From Plazaster borealis (taxonomy: Eukaryota; Echinodermata; Asteroidea; Forcipulatida; Labidiasteridae): a DNA stretch of 64,000 nt. Under the pieces are notes generated by a model. It ran no database searches and had not been told where the DNA came from. It saw only the letters and a list, made by a program, of their open reading frames with translations. The stretch lies in assembly GCA_021014325.1 (NCBI GenBank), contig JAJGQC010000721.1, forward strand, positions 1-64,000, written 5' to 3'. Positions 59,901 to 64,000 of the stretch are shown one piece after another (the first letter of the stretch is position 1; every line of letters begins with the position of its first letter). A program made the translations under genes and the position numbers.

Positions 59901-62900
59901 TATAACAATCTACCAGAACATGAGGGCTCTGTGCTTCAACTTTTGAGGAGATTTGATAAATTTAGGCGTTAAAGTTGGTCCTATTTGGCTTGGGAATTAG
60001 AGCAGTGCCTCGATGAAAACTGGAAGCAAGTCGGCTTGTGAAAAAGCACTTTTTTTTTCATTTCTTCTGGGGTAAAAAAATTATCGAAAATTCCAAACGG
60101 CTGACCTGCCGAAAAAATTGAAAAGAAATCTTGCGTTTAGTTGTCGGGAAATATATCTGATTGGTTTTCAAGAGGCTGAGAGACTTTGAAATAATTTTTG
60201 AGCATTTTTGAATATTTAGCATTTAGCGTTGGTTGCTATGTGAGTTTATTTAGTGTGGTGCACCCTGCACGCACGAACAGACGTATGAAGCCCAATTCCT
60301 TTCCACAACCATGCACATTGCAACGGATGTATGAAGCCACAACCACGGCACGTTTGCGTGGTTGTGGCATCGTAAAAATAACGTTCTGGGGGTCATGCAA
60401 TTAATAGACTGTGTAATTATAACAATCTACCAGAACATGAGGGCTCTGTGCTTCAACTTTTGAGGAGATTTGATAAATTTAGGCGTTAAAGTTGGTCCTA
60501 TTTGGCTTGGGAATTAGAGCAGTGCCTCGATGAAAACTGGCAGCAAGTCGGCTTGTGAAAAAGCACATTTTGGGTTTTTTTTTCTTCTGGGGTAAAAAAT
60601 TATCGAAAATTCCAAACGGCTGACCTGCCGAAAAATTGAAAAGAAATCTTGCGTTTAGTTGTCGGGAAATATATCTGATTTGTTTTCAAGAGGCTGAGAG
60701 ACTTTGAAATATTTTTGAGCATTTTTGAATATTTAGCATTTAGCGTTGGTTGCTATGTGAGTTTATTTAGTGTGGTGCACCCTGCACGCACGAACAGACG
60801 TATGAAGCCCAATTCCTTTCCACAACCATGCACATTGCAACGGATGTATGAAGCCACAACCACGGCACGTTTGCGTGGTTGTGGCATCGTAAAAATAACG
60901 TTCTGGGGGTCATGCAATTAATAGACTGTGTAATTATAACAATCTACCAGAACATGAGGGCTCTGTGCTTCAACTTTTGAGGAGATTTGATAAATTTAGG
61001 CGTTAAAGTTGGTCCTATTTGGCTTGGGAATTAGAGCAGTGCCTCGATGAAAACTGGCAGCAAGTCGGCTTGTGAAAAAGCACATTTTGGGTTTTTCTTT
61101 CTTCTGGGGTAAAAAAATTATCGAAAATTCCAAACGGCTGACCTGCCGAAAAATTGAAAAGAAATCTTGCGTTTAGTTGTCGGGAAATATATCTGATTGG
61201 TTTTCAAGAGGCTGAGAGACTTTGAAATGTTTTTTGAGCATTTTAGAATATTTAGCATTTAGCGTTGGTTGCTATGTGAGTTTATTTAGTGTGGTGCACC
61301 CTGCACGCACGAACAGACGTATGAAGCCCAATTCCTTTCCACAACCATGCACATTGCAACGGATGTATGAAGCCACAACCACGGCACGTTTGCGTGGTTG
61401 TGGCATCGTAAAAATAACGTTCTGGGGTCATGCAATTAATAGACTGTGTAATTATAACAATCTACCAGAACATGAGGGCTCTGTGCTTCAACTTTTGAGG
61501 AGATTTGATAAATTTAGGCGTTAAAGTTGGTCCTATTTGGCTTGGGAATTAGAGCAGTGCCTCGATGAAAACTGGCAGCAAGTCGGCTTGTGAAAAAGCA
61601 CATTTTGGGTTTTTTTTCTTCTGGGGTAAAAAAATTATCGAAAATTCCAAACGGCTGACCTGCCGAAAAATTGAAAAGAAATCTTGCGTTTAGTTGTCGG
61701 GAAATATATCTGATTGGTTTTCAAGAGGCTGAGAGACTTTGAAATATTTTTTGAGCATTTTTGAATATTTAGCATTTAGCGTTGGTTGCTATGTGAGTTT
61801 ATTTAGTGTGGTGCACCCTGCACGCACGAACAGACGTATGAAGCCCAATTCCTTTCCACAACCATGCACATTGCAACGGATGTATGAAGCCACAACCACG
61901 GCACGTTTGCGTGGTTGTGGCATCGTAAAAATAACGTTCTGGGGTCATGCAATTAATAGACTGTGTAATTATAACAATCTACCAGAACATGAGGGCTCTG
62001 TGCTTCAACTTTTGAGGAGATTTGATAAATTTAGGCGTTAAAGTTGGTCCTATTTGGCTTGGGAATTAGAGCAGTGCCTCGATGAAAACTGGCAGCAAGT
62101 CGGCTTGTGAAAAAGCACATTTTGGGTTTTTTTTTCTTCTGGGGTAAAAATTATCGAAAATTCCAAACGGCTGACCTGCCGAAAAATTGAAAAGAAATCT
62201 TGCGTTTAGTTGTCGGGAAATATATCTGATTGGTTTTCATGAGGCTGAGAGACTTTGAAATATTTTTTCAGCATTTTTGAATATTTAGCATTTAGCGTTG
62301 GTTGCTATGTGAGTTTATTTAGTGTGGTGCACCCTGCACGCACGAACAGACGTATGAAGCCCAATTCCTTTCCACAACCATGCACATTGCAACGGATGTA
62401 TGAAGCCACAACCACGGCACGTTTGCGTGGTTGTGGCATCGTAAAAATAACGTTCTGGGGTCATGCAATTAATAGACTGTGTAATTATAACAATCTACCA
62501 GAACATGAGGGCTCTGTGCTTCAACTTTTGAGGAGATTTGATAAATTTAGGCGTTAAAGTTGGTCCTATTTGGCTTGGAAATTAGAGCAGTGCCTCGATG
62601 AAAACTGGCAGCAAGTCGGCTTGTGAAAAGCACATTTTAGGTTTTTTTTTCTTCTGGGGTAAAGAAATTATCAACAATTCCAAACGGCTGACCTGCCGAA
62701 AATTGAAAAGAAATCTTAAGTTTAGTTGTCTGGAAATATATCTGATTTGTTTTCAAAAGGCTGAGAGACTTTGAAATATTTTTGAGCATTTTTGAATATT
62801 TAGCATTTAGCGTTGGTTGCTATGTGAGTTTATTTAGTGTGGTGCACCCTGCACGCACGAACAGACGTATGAAGCCCAATTCCTTTCCACAACCATGCAC

Positions 62901-64000
62901 ATTGCAACGGATGTATGAAGCCACAACCACGGCACGTTTGCGTGGTTGTGGCATCGTAAAAATAACGTTCTGGGGTCATGCAATTAATAGACTGTGTAAT
63001 TATAACAATCTACCAGAACATGAGGGCTCTGTGCTTCAACTTTTGAGGAGATTTGATAAATTTAGGCGTTAAAGTTGGTCCTATTTGGCTTGGGAATTAG
63101 AGCAGTGCCTCGATGAAAACTGGCAGCAAGTCGGCTTGTGAAAAAGCACATTTTGGGTTTTTTTTCTTCTGGGGTAAAAAAATTATCGAAAATTCCAAAC
63201 GGCTGACCTGCCGAAAAATTGAAAAGAAATCTTGCGTTTAGTTGTCGGGAAATATATCTGATTTGTTTTCAAGAGGCTGAGAGACTTTGAAATATTTTTT
63301 GAGCATTTTTGAATATTTAGCATTTAGCGTTGGTTGCTATGTGAGTTTATTTAGTGTGGTGCACCCTGCACGCACGAACAGACGTATGAAGCCCAATTCC
63401 TTTCCACAACCATGCACATTGCAACGGATGTATGAAGCCACAACCACGGCACGTTTGCGTGGTTGTGGCATCGTAAAAATAACGTTCTGGGGTCATGCAA
63501 TTAATAGACTGTGTAATTATAACAATCTACCAGAACATGAGGGCTCTGTGCTTCAACTTTTGAGGAGATTTGATAAATTTAGGCGTTAAAGTTGGTCCTA
63601 TTTGGCTTGGGAATTAGAGCAGTGCCTCGATGAAAACTGGCAGCAAGTCGGCTTGTGAAAAAGCACATTTTGGGGGTTTTTTCTTCTGGGGTAAAAAAAT
63701 TATCGAAAATTCCAAACGGCTGACCTGCCGAAAAATTGAAAAGAAATCTTGCGTTTAGTTGTCGGGAAATATATCTGATTGGTTTTCAAGAGGCTGAGAG
63801 ACTTTGAAATATTTTTTGAGCATTTTTGAATATTTAGCATTTAGCGTTGGTTGCTATGTGAGTTTATTTAGTGTGGTGCACCCTGCACGCACGAACAGAC
63901 GTATGAAGCCCAATTCCTTTCCACAACCATGCACATTGCAACGGATGTATGAAGCCACAACCACGGCACGTTTGCGTGGTTGTGGCATCGTAAAAATAAC
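35979..64000. repeat. Satellite 3: 517-bp tandem array, 54 counted copies, open at window end
   Basis: The anchor GTGAGTTTATTTAGTGTGGT occurs from 36452 (variant form) to 63859, 54 times, mean spacing 517 bp. Each monomer holds a MITE-related segment, then CGTATGAAGCCCAATTCC, a hairpin GCCACAACCACG-GCACGTTTG-CGTGGTTGTGGC (for example 63437-63469), a GTCATGCAATTAATAGACTG block and a variable T-rich tract. Two monomer types exist. Type A (about 36.97-42.1 kb) has TTAAGCGTTTAGC, CAAGTAATAGACTG and TTTAGTTGTAGGG. Type B (edge copies and most of 42.1-64 kb) has TTTAGCATTTAGC, CAATTAATAGACTG and TTTAGTTGTCGGG. Open frames up to 108 codons recur with the monomer; their C-termini switch with a GGGG/GGGGG length change, so they are not treated as genes. 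Confidence 0.98.
56456..56575. repeat. Locally degenerate stretch inside satellite 3
   Basis: Within ~110 bp this copy differs from its neighbours at many positions: AAAGGGCTGACC for AAACGGCTGACC, GCCTAAAAATTTAAAATAAA for GCCGAAAAATTGAAAAGAAA, and TTTTCGGGATATATTTC for TTGTCGGGAAATATATC. Flanking parts of the same monomer are near-identical to the array consensus. Confidence 0.85.

Noticed and set aside
36973..63589. Repeated ~72-108-codon plus-strand open frames beginning MKYFLSIFEYLAFSV or MSLFSVVHPARTNRR in nearly every 517-bp monomer
   Set aside because: They track a homogenised satellite. The C-terminus switches frame with a GGGG/GGGGG length change, the N-terminus with a T-run length, and there is no domain or splice context. 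Open frames are expected by copying of one permissive monomer.

Overview
The window reads as invertebrate animal nuclear DNA, most likely from an echinoderm, possibly a sea star. The reasons are spliced exons with GT/AG borders, CR1/L2/Jockey-type non-LTR retrotransposons, tRNA-derived SINEs, TTAAAGG-ended foldback MITEs, and AT-rich DNA dominated by satellites. The taxonomic call rests on recognising the style of these repeats and is an inference. No bacterial operon, rRNA gene, functional tRNA gene or CRISPR array is visible.

Layout. Positions 1-9257 are a satellite of about 49 monomers (mostly 172-187 bp, a few about 240 bp) centred on the palindrome CCATGCCGGCATGG. Positions 10258-15040 hold a nested pair of non-LTR retrotransposons. 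A full-looking plus-strand element (11300-14946) sits inside the reverse transcriptase gene of an older minus-strand element, with a 5-bp target duplication (AAGGA). Positions 15742-18776 hold the only convincing host gene: three exons encoding the C-terminal lectin domain of a galactocerebrosidase (GALC, GH59) homologue, ending in a stop codon. Its upstream exons are not in the window, so they lie to the left, beyond or inside the first satellite.

Positions 17000-31450 are introns and intergenic DNA packed with SINEs, foldback MITEs, a palindromic minisatellite (22852-23166), a Helitron/Helentron-like candidate (25409-26830) and a very short 3' stub of the plus-strand retrotransposon family (30583-30671). 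One weak candidate exon is at 24328-24403. Positions 31452-35584 are a second tandem array with a 259-bp basic unit that becomes a compound repeat. Positions 35585-35978 are a MITE at the junction with a third array. From about 35979 to the window end runs a 517-bp satellite of 54 copies, still continuing at base 64000. The third satellite's monomer shares its right-hand ~90-110 bp with that MITE and carries a perfect 12-bp-stem hairpin.

The genes do not form a pathway. The biology here is repeat dynamics around the 3' end of a lysosomal hydrolase gene: satellite growth, transposon nesting, and a probable satellite birth from a MITE end. The many ~70-108-residue open frames in the third satellite are a by-product of array homogenisation and are not annotated as genes.
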